Of a stretch of 64,000 nt of DNA, positions 36,103-45,229 are shown one piece after another. Under the pieces are notes generated by a model. The model made no database searches. It was not told where the DNA came from and saw only the letters and a program-made list of their open reading frames with translations. Positions within the stretch are counted from its first letter, which is position 1. Every line of letters starts with the position of its first letter. The translations under genes and the position numbers were made by a program. The stretch spans positions 4,526,501 to 4,590,500 of the forward strand of contig NZ_CP031834.1 in assembly GCF_003590645.1 (NCBI RefSeq), written 5' to 3'. Source of the DNA: Mesorhizobium sp. DCY119 (lineage in GTDB: Bacteria > Pseudomonadota > Alphaproteobacteria > Rhizobiales > Rhizobiaceae).

Positions 36103-37125
36103 ATGATGACCGCATCGGAACCAAAACTCATCTGTCGTAATGTCTGGAAGGTTTTTGGTGCCGGCGCCGGGGAATTTCTGAACGCAAAAAATGCCGACAC
36201 ATCGCTGGCAAGCCTTGGCAAGGCCGGGCTGGTCGGGGCAGTGCGCGACGTCAATCTGGAAGTCCATGCCGGCGAAATCTTCGTCATCATGGGGCTGTCC
36301 GGCTCCGGCAAGTCGACGCTGGTACGCTGCCTGTCGCGGCTGGTGGAGCCGACGTCCGGCGAAATCCTGTTCAACGGCGAAAACCTGCTGGCGGCGAGCG
36401 AAAGCCGCATGATCGAGATTCGCCGGCACCAGATGGGCATGGTGTTTCAGCATTTTGCGCTGCTGCCGCACCTGACCGTGCTGGCCAACGTCGCCTTCCC
36501 GCTCGAAGTTCAGGGTGTCGACCGCGGGACGCGAGAGGCGCGGGCGAAGAAAATGATCGATCTGGTCGGGCTCTCGGGCAAGGAGAATTTCTTTCCGCGC
36601 GAGCTTTCCGGCGGCCAGCAGCAGCGCGTCGGCATTGCGCGATCCTTGTCCGTGGAGCCGGAACTGTGGTTCCTCGACGAGCCGTTTTCTGCGCTCGACC
36701 CGCTGATCCGGCGCGAGATGCAGGACGAGTTCATGCGCCTGCAATCTGTGCTCAAGAAGACGATCGTCTTCATCACCCATGATTTCGACGAAGCGATAAG
36801 GCTGGCCGACCGCATCGCCATCATGAAAGACGGCGCCATCGTCCAGGCCGGCACGCCGGAAGACATCGTGCTCAACCCGGCAACACCCTATGTCGCGGAA
36901 TTCACCCGCAACGTGCCCAAGGCAAAGGTGGTCAAGGTCGGCTCCATCATGCGCGCCGCCAACTCCGCCGCCGGCACGGGTGCTACCGTGCGCGAGCGGG
37001 CAACGATCGCCGAAGCTGCCCCCATCTTCGCCAATGTCGATCGGATTGGCGTGGTCGACAGCGCCGGCAAGCCGGTCGGTGTGCTGCATCGCGACGATGT
37101 CGTCGAACTGATGATGCGGGGATGA
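36103..37125 (+). CDS. proV: Glycine-betaine-type ABC transporter ATP-binding protein
   Basis: This 340-residue ProV/OpuAA ATPase has Walker A GLSGSGKST, a Q-loop region, signature LSGGQQQR, and Walker B WFLDEPFSALDP with HDFDEAIRLADR. A C-terminal CBS-like segment (AEAAPIFANVDRIGVVD) is shorter than the full CBS pair of ProV. The start is placed at 36103 (MMTASEP). An upstream TTG in frame falls inside the terminator T-run. Confidence 0.88.
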   Translation: MMTASEPKLICRNVWKVFGAGAGEFLNAKNADTSLASLGKAGLVGAVRDVNLEVHAGEIFVIMGLSGSGKSTLVRCLSRLVEPTSGEILFNGENLLAASESRMIEIRRHQMGMVFQHFALLPHLTVLANVAFPLEVQGVDRGTREARAKKMIDLVGLSGKENFFPRELSGGQQQRVGIARSLSVEPELWFLDEPFSALDPLIRREMQDEFMRLQSVLKKTIVFITHDFDEAIRLADRIAIMKDGAIVQAGTPEDIVLNPATPYVAEFTRNVPKAKVVKVGSIMRAANSAAGTGATVRERATIAEAAPIFANVDRIGVVDSAGKPVGVLHRDDVVELMMRG

Positions 37126-37182
37126 AGATGCTTCGATTGTATCGATCCTCATGCCATCTGCTCGTTACAGCCCTACGATGCG

Positions 37183-37304
37183 CACCCCCACCCCTAGCCC
37201 CTCCCCACAAGGGGGAGGGGAACGCCCAAATCGCCGAGCCGACTCACCACCGGCGGGGGGCAGAGTTCCCCTCCCCCTTGTGGGGAGGGGTTAGGGGTGG
37301 GGGT
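37183..37304. repeat. Inverted repeat pair between proV and proW
   Basis: The arms 37183-37220 and 37268-37304 belong to the CCCCTCCCCACAAGGGGGAGG family (left arm reads CCTAGCCCC, one change from other copies). They lie inside the transporter operon. Confidence 0.88.
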
Positions 37305-37339
37305 AACCCGACCTCACATATTCTGCCGATGGGTGTCTC

Positions 37340-39361
37340 ATGAGCACCCCGGCCATCGACACAAGCCAACGCACCATCGCCCCGCGCATGGACAGCGGCT
37401 TGCTGTCGATTGCGTGGCTGGCTGCCGGTGTTGTCTTTATCGCCCTTTGGCAATTCGGCCAGCCGATCTCGAAATGGGCTTTCGACTATCCAAAAGCGTG
37501 GCAGATTCCGCTGGCGCGCTGGATCAGCGATGCGATGAAATGGCTGGTCAACGAGGCGAGCTTTGGCCTCTTCACCTTCACCGACCTGACCCGGTTCATC
37601 GCCGATATCGTCAACCTGCCCTACCGGCTGGCGCTCAGCCTGCTTGCGACCGGCTTTCTGTCCGGCCAGGGATCGAGCGCGGTGCAAATCCTGCCACCGC
37701 TGTCGTGGATCGGAGTCATCGCCGTCGTCACGCTGATCGGCTACCACGCCGGCGGGCGCAGGCTTGCGGCAATCGTTGCCGTCTGCTTCGGCTTTCTTGC
37801 GGTCTTCGGCCAATGGCAGAGTGCCATGGTGACGCTGGCGTCGATCCTCGTCGCCGTGCCGCTCGGTGTGGTTGGCGGGCTGCTGCTCGGCATTACCGCC
37901 TATCGCTGGCCGCGTTTCGAGACGGCGCTGACGCCCATTCTCGACCTGATGCAGACGATTCCGGTCTTTGCCTATCTGGTACCGATCCTGTTCCTGTTCG
38001 GCTTCGGGCCGACGGCGGCGATCGTCGCGACGCTGATCTACGCCATGCCGCCGATGACGCGCATCACCGTGCTGGCGTTGCGCGCGGTGCCGTCCGAATT
38101 CCGCGACCTCGGCAACATGATCGGCTGCACGCGTCGGCAGATGACATGGCGGGTGCTGGTGCCTTCGGCCAAGGACAGCCTGATGGTCGGCGTCAACCAG
38201 GTGATCATGCTGTCGCTCAACATGGTCATCATCGCCTCGATGATCGGCGCCGGCGGCCTCGGCTTCGACGTGCTGGCCGCACTTCGGCGCCTCGATATCG
38301 GCGCGGGATTGGAAGCGGGCCTGGCCATCGTCGCCCTTGCAATCGCGCTCGACCGGCTGAGCCAGGCCTATGCGGCGCGCGCCGGCGCACCGGTCGCGCC
38401 TGCGGCCACTGGAGGCTTCGTCGCCCGCCATCCCTATACGTTCGCTGCCGTCGCGGTGGTCCTCGTCACTGGAGCCATCGGGCTCGTCCTGCCTGCGGTG
38501 CAGACCTATCCCGATGCGCTGAAACTCTCGACCGGCTCGTTCTGGTCGAATGTGGTCGGCTGGATCAACGTCAACTTCTTCGACACGTTCGAAGCGGTCA
38601 AGAACGCCGTCCTGCTCAACATACTGATACCGTTCAAGCGCCTGCTCGGCGGCCTGCCCTGGCTCGGCGTGACCGGCATTCTGGCCTTCGCCGGCTGGCG
38701 GCTCGGCGGTCTGAAGCTCGCCGCCATCGTCGGCGTTCTCGCCTTCCTCATTGCCACCACCGGCCAGTGGGAAAAGGCGATGATCACCACCTATCTCTGC
38801 GGCATCTCGGTGATCTTCGCATCCCTTCTCGGCATTCCGATCGGCATATTGGCAGCCGAGCGGGCGCGGCTGTGGAGCTGGGTGCGCGTCATCATCGACA
38901 CGCTGCAGACGCTGCCCTCCTTTGTTTATCTGATGCCGGCGGTGATGCTTTTCCGCGTCGGCGATTTCACCGCCATGATCGCGGTCGTCGCCTATTCGAT
39001 CGCGCCGGCGATCCGCTACACCGTGCACGGCCTGATGAAGGTCGACCCGCGCCTAATCGAAGCCGGCCGCGCCATGGGCTGCACGCCGTTCCAGATCCTC
39101 ACCAAGATCAAGCTGAAGCTGGCACTGCCGGAAATCATGCTGGGGCTGAACCAGACGATCATGTTCGCGCTGTCGATGCTCGTCATTACCGCTTTGGTCG
39201 GCACGCGCGATCTCGGTCAGGAGGTCTATATCGCGCTGACCAAGGCGGATACCGGGCGCGGGCTGGTGGCGGGGTTTGCCGTCGCATTCATCGCGATCAT
39301 CGCCGATCGGCTGATTTCTGCGGGGGCGGCGCGCGCAAAAATAAGGCTGGGGTTGGTGTGA
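37340..39361 (+). CDS. proW: Double-length glycine-betaine-type permease (tandem-fused ProW)
   Basis: This 673-residue inner-membrane protein contains two ProW-like permease units in tandem (about 1-345 and 350-673). Each has helices, an EAA-type loop and matching blocks: LMQTIPVFAYLVP pairs with TLQTLPSFVYLMP, and DLGNMIGCTRRQMTWRV with EAGRAMGCTPFQILTKI. A usual ProW has one unit and works as a homodimer, so this is a built-in dimer. It starts at ATG 37340, with no strong ribosome-binding site. Tandem permeases are known in some ABC families but are unusual here. Confidence 0.88.
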   Translation: MSTPAIDTSQRTIAPRMDSGLLSIAWLAAGVVFIALWQFGQPISKWAFDYPKAWQIPLARWISDAMKWLVNEASFGLFTFTDLTRFIADIVNLPYRLALSLLATGFLSGQGSSAVQILPPLSWIGVIAVVTLIGYHAGGRRLAAIVAVCFGFLAVFGQWQSAMVTLASILVAVPLGVVGGLLLGITAYRWPRFETALTPILDLMQTIPVFAYLVPILFLFGFGPTAAIVATLIYAMPPMTRITVLALRAVPSEFRDLGNMIGCTRRQMTWRVLVPSAKDSLMVGVNQVIMLSLNMVIIASMIGAGGLGFDVLAALRRLDIGAGLEAGLAIVALAIALDRLSQAYAARAGAPVAPAATGGFVARHPYTFAAVAVVLVTGAIGLVLPAVQTYPDALKLSTGSFWSNVVGWINVNFFDTFEAVKNAVLLNILIPFKRLLGGLPWLGVTGILAFAGWRLGGLKLAAIVGVLAFLIATTGQWEKAMITTYLCGISVIFASLLGIPIGILAAERARLWSWVRVIIDTLQTLPSFVYLMPAVMLFRVGDFTAMIAVVAYSIAPAIRYTVHGLMKVDPRLIEAGRAMGCTPFQILTKIKLKLALPEIMLGLNQTIMFALSMLVITALVGTRDLGQEVYIALTKADTGRGLVAGFAVAFIAIIADRLISAGAARAKIRLGLV

Positions 39362-39397
39362 TGATGATGTTTGTTCCAAGACTTGGCTACGTCACAA

Positions 39398-39544
39398 GCA
39401 CCCCCACTCCGTCGCGCTACACGCGCCACCTCTCCCCCTGCCCGGGGGAGAGGAAACCAAGCTGGAAAAGCGTCGGCATTGCGGCAGCATTTCCTCTCCC
39501 CCGGGCAGGGGGAGAGGTGGCCCGAAGGGACGGAGTGGGGGTGC
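39398..39544. repeat. Inverted repeat pair between proW and the kinase-like gene
   Basis: The arms start GCACCCCCACTCCGTC (39398) and end GACGGAGTGGGGGTGC (39544), with inner CTCTCCCCCTGCCCGGGGGAGAG-like units. The region looks like a hairpin carrying two smaller hairpins. Confidence 0.85.
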
Positions 39545-39569
39545 TTCATCTTGCGAGGCACGATTGCCC

Positions 39570-40460
39570 ATGACCTCCACCGAAGACCGCATCCGCGCCC
39601 TGCCCTGCTGGAACGGCAGCATCACCATCGAGCCGCTGAATGGCGGGCTGAGCAATGAGAATTTTCTGGTCTCAGACGCTGCCGGAAAACATGTCGTGCG
39701 CTTCGGCAAGGATTATCCGTTCCACCACGTCTACCGCGAGCGCGAGATCATGACCGCGCGGGCCGCATTCGAGGCGGGCTTTGCGCCTGAACTGCAATAT
39801 GCCGAGCCGGGCGCGATGGTTACCGCTTATCTCGGCGCAAAAACCTTCGGGCCGGACGATGTGCGCGAGAACCGCATCCGCATCGCCGAGCTGGCGCGGC
39901 ACTTCCACGAAGAGATGCCGAAGCATATCTCCGGTGCCGGCTTCATGTTCTGGGTGTTCCACGTCATTCGCGACTATGCCCGCACGCTCGAAGCTGGCGG
40001 CAGCCGCATGACGGCAGAGCTGCCCTCCTATGTCGCGCTGGCCGACGAACTGGAGCGCGCGCAACTGGCGCTGCCGGTGGTGTTCGGTCACAACGACCTG
40101 CTGCCGGCCAATTTTCTCGACGACGGCAACAGGCTTTGGCTCATCGACTTCGAATATGCCGGTTTCAACACCGCCATGTTCGATCTTGCCGGCGTGGCCT
40201 CCAATGCCGGCATGTCCGAGCAGGAATCGGAAGACCTGCTTGGCGCCTATTTCGGCCATGCGCCGAACATTCCGCTGCGCCGCGCGCACGCCGCCATGCA
40301 ATGCGCCTCGCTGCTACGCGAGGCGATGTGGAGCATGGTTTCGGAACTGCACCTGACCGCGCCCGGCGCGGACTATGTCGCCTACACCGCTGAAAATCTC
40401 GAACGGCTCGACGCCGCCCTCGAACACTACCGCATGACATATGGAAAGACCGCATCATGA
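39570..40460 (+). CDS. Choline/ethanolamine-kinase-like phosphotransferase
   Basis: This 296-residue APH/ChoK-fold protein shows the catalytic loop FGHNDLLPANFL near residue 172 and the metal-binding LIDFEYAG near 192. It should transfer phosphate from ATP to a small alcohol such as choline or ethanolamine. It lies between betaine transport genes and a dimethylglycine-dehydrogenase-like gene. Its stop overlaps the next start (ATGA at 40457-40460). The start ATG 39570 is preferred over TTG 39564. The substrate is inferred. Confidence 0.8.
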   Translation: MTSTEDRIRALPCWNGSITIEPLNGGLSNENFLVSDAAGKHVVRFGKDYPFHHVYREREIMTARAAFEAGFAPELQYAEPGAMVTAYLGAKTFGPDDVRENRIRIAELARHFHEEMPKHISGAGFMFWVFHVIRDYARTLEAGGSRMTAELPSYVALADELERAQLALPVVFGHNDLLPANFLDDGNRLWLIDFEYAGFNTAMFDLAGVASNAGMSEQESEDLLGAYFGHAPNIPLRRAHAAMQCASLLREAMWSMVSELHLTAPGADYVAYTAENLERLDAALEHYRMTYGKTAS

Positions 40461-42898
40461 CCTTGCCATCCCATGCCCAGATCGTCGTCATCGGCGGTGG
40501 CATCATCGGCTGCTCGACAGCCTACCATCTGGCGCGCGACCACAAGGCCGATGTCGTGCTGCTGGAACAAGGCCGGCTCACTTCGGGTTCTACATGGCAT
40601 GCAGCGGGTCTGGTCGGGCAATTGCGCTCGTCGGCCTCGATCACGCGCGTGCTGAAATATTCGGTCGATCTCTACAAGCGGCTGGATGAGGAAACCGGGC
40701 TGGCCACCGGCTGGAAGATGACCGGCTGCCTGCGGCTTGCCACCAACCAGGACCGCTGGACCGAGTTCAAGCGGCTGGCAACCACGGCCAAAAGCTTCGG
40801 CATGGAGATGCATCTGGTCTCGCCCGAGGAGGTCAAGCGCATGTGGCCGCTGATGGAGACCTCCGATCTCGTCGGCGCGAGCTGGCTGCCAACCGACGGC
40901 CAGGCGAGCCCTTCGGACATCACGCAGTCGCTGGCTAAGGGCGCGCGCATGCATGGCGCCAAGCTTTTCGAGGAGGTGCGCGTCACCGGCTTCGGAATGA
41001 AGGACGGCCGCATCACTGCGGTGAAGACGAACAAGGGCGACATCGCCTGCGAAAAGGTGGTGAACTGCGCCGGCCAGTGGGCGCGGCAGGTGGGCGCTAT
41101 GGCCGGCATAAACGTGCCGCTGCAGCCGGTAAAGCACCAGTACATCATCACGGAGAAGATCGACGGGCTTTCCACCGACGCACCGACGATCCGCGATCCC
41201 GACCGGCTGACCTATTTCAAGGAAGAGGTCGGCGGCCTCGTGATGGGCGGCTACGAGCCGAACCCGCAGGGCTGGACGACGGGAGACGTGCCGAACGACT
41301 GGGAATTCCGCCTGTTCGATGACGATTTCGACCATTTCGAGCAGCATATGACGCAGGCCATCGCCCGCGTGCCGGCGCTCGAAAAAGTGGGCGTCAAGCA
41401 GATGATCAATGGGCCGGAAAGCTTTACGCCGGACGGCAATTTCATCCTCGGCGTCGCGCCGGAATGCTCGAACATGTTCGTCGGCGCCGGATTCAACGCC
41501 TTCGGCATCGCCTCGGGCGGCGGCGCGGGCTGGGTGCTGGCGCAGTGGGCGGTCGACGGCGAGGCGCCGCTCGATCTGTGGACCGTCGACATCCGCCGCT
41601 TCTCCGGCCTGCACCGCGACCGGCAATGGGTGTCGGATCGCACGTTGGAAGCCTATGGCAAGCACTACACGATCGGCTTTCCGCATGAGGAATATCAGTC
41701 CGGCCGGCCGCGCATCGTCTCGCCGCTCTATGAGCGGCTGAAGAAGCATCGCGCCGTGTTCGGCTCGAAACTCGGCTGGGAGCGGCCGAACTGGTTCGCG
41801 CCCGCAGGCATCGAGCCCGAGGATATCTATTCCATGGGCCGGCAAAACTGGTTCGAGCCGGTGGGCTACGAGCACCGCCATGTGCGCGAGGCGGTCGGTA
41901 TCTTCGACCAGTCGTCATTCGCCAAATACGAGATGAGCGGCCCCGACGCGCTGAAGGCGCTGGACTGGATCTGCGCCAACGATGTCAACAAGCCGGTCGG
42001 GCGGATGACCTACACCCAGCTTCTCAACACGCGCGGCGGCATCGAGGCCGATATCGTCGTGGCGCGGCTTGCCGATGAGAAGTTCTACATCGTCACCGGC
42101 ACCGGCTTCCGCACGCATGACCTGTCGTGGATCAGCGACCACATTCCCGCCGGCCTCGACGTGACACTGACCGACGTAACCGAGGAATTCGGAACGCTGT
42201 CGCTGATGGGGCCGCGGGCGCGGGACGTTCTGGAGGCTATAACCGAGGCCGACGTGTCCAATGCGGAATTCCCTTTCGGCCATGTCCGGGAGATCGTTAT
42301 TGCCGGCCACACGGTTCGCGCCTTGCGCGTCACCTATGTCGGGGAACTAGGCTGGGAACTGCATGTGCCGATAGGGGCTGCCGGTGAAATCTTCGACGCG
42401 CTGATGGCGGCGGGTAAGCCCCACGGCATCCGCCCGGTCGGCTACCGCGCGCTGGAATCGCTGCGGCTGGAAAAAGGCTACCGCGCCTGGGGCGCCGACA
42501 TCACGCCCAACGACACGCCACAGGAGGCCGGACTGGGCTGGGCGGTGAAGCTGAAGAAGAACACTGATTTCCTCGGCCGACGCGCCCTGGAAGGGCTGAG
42601 TGGCGAGCCGCTGAAGAAGCGCTTCGCCGGCTTCATCGTTGACGACCCGGACGTGGTGCTGCTCGGCCGCGAAACCATCCTGCGCAATGGCGAGCCGGTC
42701 GGCTACCTCTCCAGCGGCGGCTTCGGCTACACGCTCGGCAAACCGGTCGGTTATGGTTATGTCCGCAATGTTGACGGCGTCAGCGACGAATTTTTGACCA
42801 GCGGCGATTATGAACTGGTGGTGGCCATGGAGCGGACCAAGGCACGCATCCATCTCAAGCCGTTTTATGACCCGGCAATGGCGAAGGTGAAGGCTTAA
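40457..42898 (+). CDS. Dimethylglycine/sarcosine-dehydrogenase-like FAD enzyme with GcvT domain
   Basis: This 813-residue two-part enzyme has an FAD DAO domain at residues 1-400 and a GcvT-type tetrahydrofolate-binding domain at about 430-813. Rossmann loop GGGIIG lies near 13-18, and His48 in TWHAAG matches the covalent-FAD histidine of dimethylglycine dehydrogenases. It demethylates dimethylglycine or sarcosine, passing the methyl to folate. The length is typical for the family. It ends a transport and catabolism operon. Confidence 0.88.
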   Translation: MTLPSHAQIVVIGGGIIGCSTAYHLARDHKADVVLLEQGRLTSGSTWHAAGLVGQLRSSASITRVLKYSVDLYKRLDEETGLATGWKMTGCLRLATNQDRWTEFKRLATTAKSFGMEMHLVSPEEVKRMWPLMETSDLVGASWLPTDGQASPSDITQSLAKGARMHGAKLFEEVRVTGFGMKDGRITAVKTNKGDIACEKVVNCAGQWARQVGAMAGINVPLQPVKHQYIITEKIDGLSTDAPTIRDPDRLTYFKEEVGGLVMGGYEPNPQGWTTGDVPNDWEFRLFDDDFDHFEQHMTQAIARVPALEKVGVKQMINGPESFTPDGNFILGVAPECSNMFVGAGFNAFGIASGGGAGWVLAQWAVDGEAPLDLWTVDIRRFSGLHRDRQWVSDRTLEAYGKHYTIGFPHEEYQSGRPRIVSPLYERLKKHRAVFGSKLGWERPNWFAPAGIEPEDIYSMGRQNWFEPVGYEHRHVREAVGIFDQSSFAKYEMSGPDALKALDWICANDVNKPVGRMTYTQLLNTRGGIEADIVVARLADEKFYIVTGTGFRTHDLSWISDHIPAGLDVTLTDVTEEFGTLSLMGPRARDVLEAITEADVSNAEFPFGHVREIVIAGHTVRALRVTYVGELGWELHVPIGAAGEIFDALMAAGKPHGIRPVGYRALESLRLEKGYRAWGADITPNDTPQEAGLGWAVKLKKNTDFLGRRALEGLSGEPLKKRFAGFIVDDPDVVLLGRETILRNGEPVGYLSSGGFGYTLGKPVGYGYVRNVDGVSDEFLTSGDYELVVAMERTKARIHLKPFYDPAMAKVKA

Positions 42899-42980
42899 GC
42901 GCTACGGCAATTTCGCGGCGTTAATGTCCCGGCGGTTCGCCTCCAAAGCCGCCGCTGGTTCTTCCTCCACCGGCCGCGGC

Positions 42981-43754
42981 TCATCCCCCCCAGGTCACCG
43001 TCTTGTAGTCGAAACCATATTCCAGCGTCGGCTTGACGATCTGGAAATAGGGCGACAGGTCGAAGTCGCGCGGGGTGTAGAGCGAGTGGTGGCGGATGTG
43101 CAGGATTTCCTGGCGCATATAGGTCGATTGCGCCGAGGCGCGGCCGGGCGCGCGGGTGATTTCGGGCAGGATCGGATAGCGGATCTGGCCATAGGCTTCG
43201 GCGATCATCGACGAACAGATGGCGCGGGTCGGGTCGCCCGAACCGAAGGCGATCAGGCGTCGGCGCCAGCGCACCGGTATCGGCGGCGTCGGCATGAAAT
43301 AGCGCAGCATGTCGGTGATGTTCTTCAGGTCGTATTTTAGGCCGAGCCGCGAGATCATGAAGGACACGACCTTGTTGCGGTCATCCGGTGTCAGGCCGCG
43401 GGCACGGCAGATGCGGGTGTTGTAGGTGCGGTATTTCGACAGCGGTACCGCCACGCAGCCCTCGCCAAGATTGACCTCGATCAGCCGCGGCCGCTCCGAG
43501 CCATCCTCCGGCTCGGGCAGCGCGTCGCCCACATAGAAGGCCGAGTGCGACCAGGTCGACTGGGTGAGGTATTTGATGACGGCCGAAATGCGCTGGTTGC
43601 CCTCGATGAGAAGGATATCGCCGGGCTCCAGCACGCGGCGCAGGGTTTCGGGATCGGACGGCGTGTAAGGCTGGTAGCCAGACGATTCCTGCTGCAGCCG
43701 GCCGGCCAGCCAATGGCCGATGCGGTCAAGCAGCGTGTCCCTCGGGGCCGTCAT
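42981..43754 (-). CDS. Permuted NlpC/P60 (YiiX/YebB-like) cysteine hydrolase
   Basis: This 257-residue protein resembles the circularly permuted NlpC/P60 papain-like family. A predicted catalytic His70 (WSHSAFYVGD) precedes a predicted catalytic Cys180 (RAICSSMIAEAYG), which is the permuted order. DILLIEGNQ at about residues 46-54 is a family start. No signal peptide is obvious. Such proteins act on peptides, or on lipids as acyltransferases. It is the last gene of a three-gene operon, overlapping the CHAD gene by 4 bases. Confidence 0.75.
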   Translation of the reverse strand: MTAPRDTLLDRIGHWLAGRLQQESSGYQPYTPSDPETLRRVLEPGDILLIEGNQRISAVIKYLTQSTWSHSAFYVGDALPEPEDGSERPRLIEVNLGEGCVAVPLSKYRTYNTRICRARGLTPDDRNKVVSFMISRLGLKYDLKNITDMLRYFMPTPPIPVRWRRRLIAFGSGDPTRAICSSMIAEAYGQIRYPILPEITRAPGRASAQSTYMRQEILHIRHHSLYTPRDFDLSPYFQIVKPTLEYGFDYKTVTWGG

Positions 43755-44683
43755 TGGTCGGTCGCGGGGCGCTCTTCATCGGCCCCGGCCTGGTAGTTCT
43801 TGACGATCCGGCGGGCAGTCTTGTTCGGCGCATCGTCGAAAAGCCGCTCGGCCTCGCGCAGGGCCTCCTTCTTCAGCGCCTTTTCGGAGCGCTTGATCAG
43901 CCGGCGCAGCAGCGCCAGTTCCCGCCCATTGCCCAGCGCCTTGCCCTCTTCCTCGATAAGCCGGCGCAGCACGAAAAGGTCGTTCAGTTCGCCAAGCCGC
44001 TCGCCCAATTCGTCCACCGCCTTGCGGCGTGGTTTCAGCGGGCGCGGCCAGAAGGCATGCAGCAGCTGAAGATGCATCCAATGCGTCTTCACGCATTTGC
44101 GCAGTTCATGAAAGTCTTCAGGCGCGCCGTGCTTTTGTGCCTTCTCGAGCGCACGCGACGCCTGCCGCATAGCCTTTCGGGCGCCGTCGGCAAGCAGATC
44201 GGCGGCAGCCTCCGGTTCGTATGGCAGCACGAAGGTGCCAAGGGCCATGCGCCCGCGTTCGCAGTCGGCGAGCGCCTCGTCGATATCGGCCTCCAGCCCG
44301 GCGCCATTGGTCGAGATCGCGGCGCGGCGCGCAACGAGAACACCGCGCGGGCCGGCAAGGGCGTTATAGGCGGTGTCCTGTGGAAACGCCCTGACCAGCC
44401 GGTCGATCGTTTCGATCAGGGCCGTTGCCTCGCGCGCGCCGGCCAGGCTGCGGCCAAGATCGCGATAGCGGGCATTTTCGCTGCGGCAGAAATCCTCGTC
44501 CGCATCCCGCACCAGCCGGAACAGCGCGCGCAAGCGCTTGAAGCGGCGGCGCGACTGGTGAAGCTTGACCTCCGGTTCAGTGCGTGCCGCCGCAAGGTCC
44601 TCCATCGCCGTGCCGATTTCCTCGGTGGCGATGCGCCGTATCTCGGCGGTGAGCGGCAGGCGCGGATCGATGCGAAAGTTCAT
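43751..44683 (-). CDS. CHAD domain protein
   Basis: This 310-residue protein is an all-helical CHAD domain. It has Arg/Lys-rich motifs (HQSRRRFKRLRALFRLVR near residues 43-60) and His/Arg sites (ELRKCVKTHWMHLQLLH) that bind polyphosphate in this family. It is translationally coupled on both sides: its start overlaps the CYTH stop (44680-44683), and its stop overlaps the hydrolase start. Confidence 0.88.
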   Translation of the reverse strand: MNFRIDPRLPLTAEIRRIATEEIGTAMEDLAAARTEPEVKLHQSRRRFKRLRALFRLVRDADEDFCRSENARYRDLGRSLAGAREATALIETIDRLVRAFPQDTAYNALAGPRGVLVARRAAISTNGAGLEADIDEALADCERGRMALGTFVLPYEPEAAADLLADGARKAMRQASRALEKAQKHGAPEDFHELRKCVKTHWMHLQLLHAFWPRPLKPRRKAVDELGERLGELNDLFVLRRLIEEEGKALGNGRELALLRRLIKRSEKALKKEALREAERLFDDAPNKTARRIVKNYQAGADEERPATDQ

Positions 44684-45150
44684 GCAACCTCTCCCGGCCG
44701 GCCGTGCAGCGCCAGCGAAGCGTTGTAGAATTCCGTTTGCCCGGTCACTTCGCGGCCAAGCCAGGCGGGCAGCGCACTATTCGGGACATCCTCCGGCGTT
44801 TCGAGCTCCGCCATGACCAGCCCGGTCAGATCGCCGCCAAAGACATCGACTTCGTAAAGATGCCCGCCATGGCGGACATTGTAGCGCGTTTTTTCCACGA
44901 CGCATCCGACGGCAAAGTCCAGCATTTCCTCCGCATCCGCCAGCGGGATCGCATATTCGAACTCGTCGCGGACGCGCGCATGGACACCGAATTTGAGCGT
45001 GAGCAGCGCCGCACCCTCGCGGATGCGCACGCGCACGGAGCGATCCGGCTCGGCATCGAGATAGAACTGGCGCATCGAAACGGCAGCCTCGGCCAAGGCA
45101 CGCCAGCCTTCGCCAGTCACCAGGAATTTGCGTTCTATTTCCTTGGCCAT
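44680..45150 (-). CDS. CYTH-domain triphosphate tunnel metalloenzyme
   Basis: This 156-residue CYTH protein starts MAKEIERKFLV and carries the signature ExExK (E4, E6, K8). Its positively charged strand residues bind triphosphates. In bacteria such enzymes often hydrolyse inorganic triphosphate and pair with CHAD, as here. The start at 45150 matches the family; a long frame from 45399 overlaps the divergent TetR gene and is rejected. Confidence 0.9.
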   Translation of the reverse strand: MAKEIERKFLVTGEGWRALAEAAVSMRQFYLDAEPDRSVRVRIREGAALLTLKFGVHARVRDEFEYAIPLADAEEMLDFAVGCVVEKTRYNVRHGGHLYEVDVFGGDLTGLVMAELETPEDVPNSALPAWLGREVTGQTEFYNASLALHGRPGEVA

Positions 45151-45193
45151 GGCGCGAGAATAAAGCCTACCCGGCCCTCCGGGGCAAGCCGTA

Positions 45194-45222
45194 TTGACTT
45201 TAATCATTCGATTGATTAAACT
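45194..45222 (+). promoter_or_regulatory. Promoter of the TetR-exporter operon
   Basis: TTGACT at 45194-45199 and TAAACT at 45217-45222 are 17 bases apart. The palindrome at 45199-45220 fills the spacer. Confidence 0.5.
45199..45220. promoter_or_regulatory. Candidate TetR operator palindrome
   Basis: TTTAATCA and TGATTAAA are perfect 8-base arms of a 22-base near-palindrome. It sits inside the promoter spacer, 9 bases before the regulator start. It could also affect the divergent CYTH gene. Confidence 0.65.
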
Positions 45223-45229
45223 ATGAGGC

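Noticed and set aside
37244-39028. A 594-codon antisense frame opposite proW
   Set aside because: It is a shadow frame rich in Asp, Arg and His with no family match. It would cover the intergenic repeats as coding.
42930-42954. CGGCGG/CCGCCG hairpin as a terminator between the DMGDH-like and NlpC/P60 genes
   Set aside because: The stem is six bases with a 13-base loop and no T-run, too weak to support.
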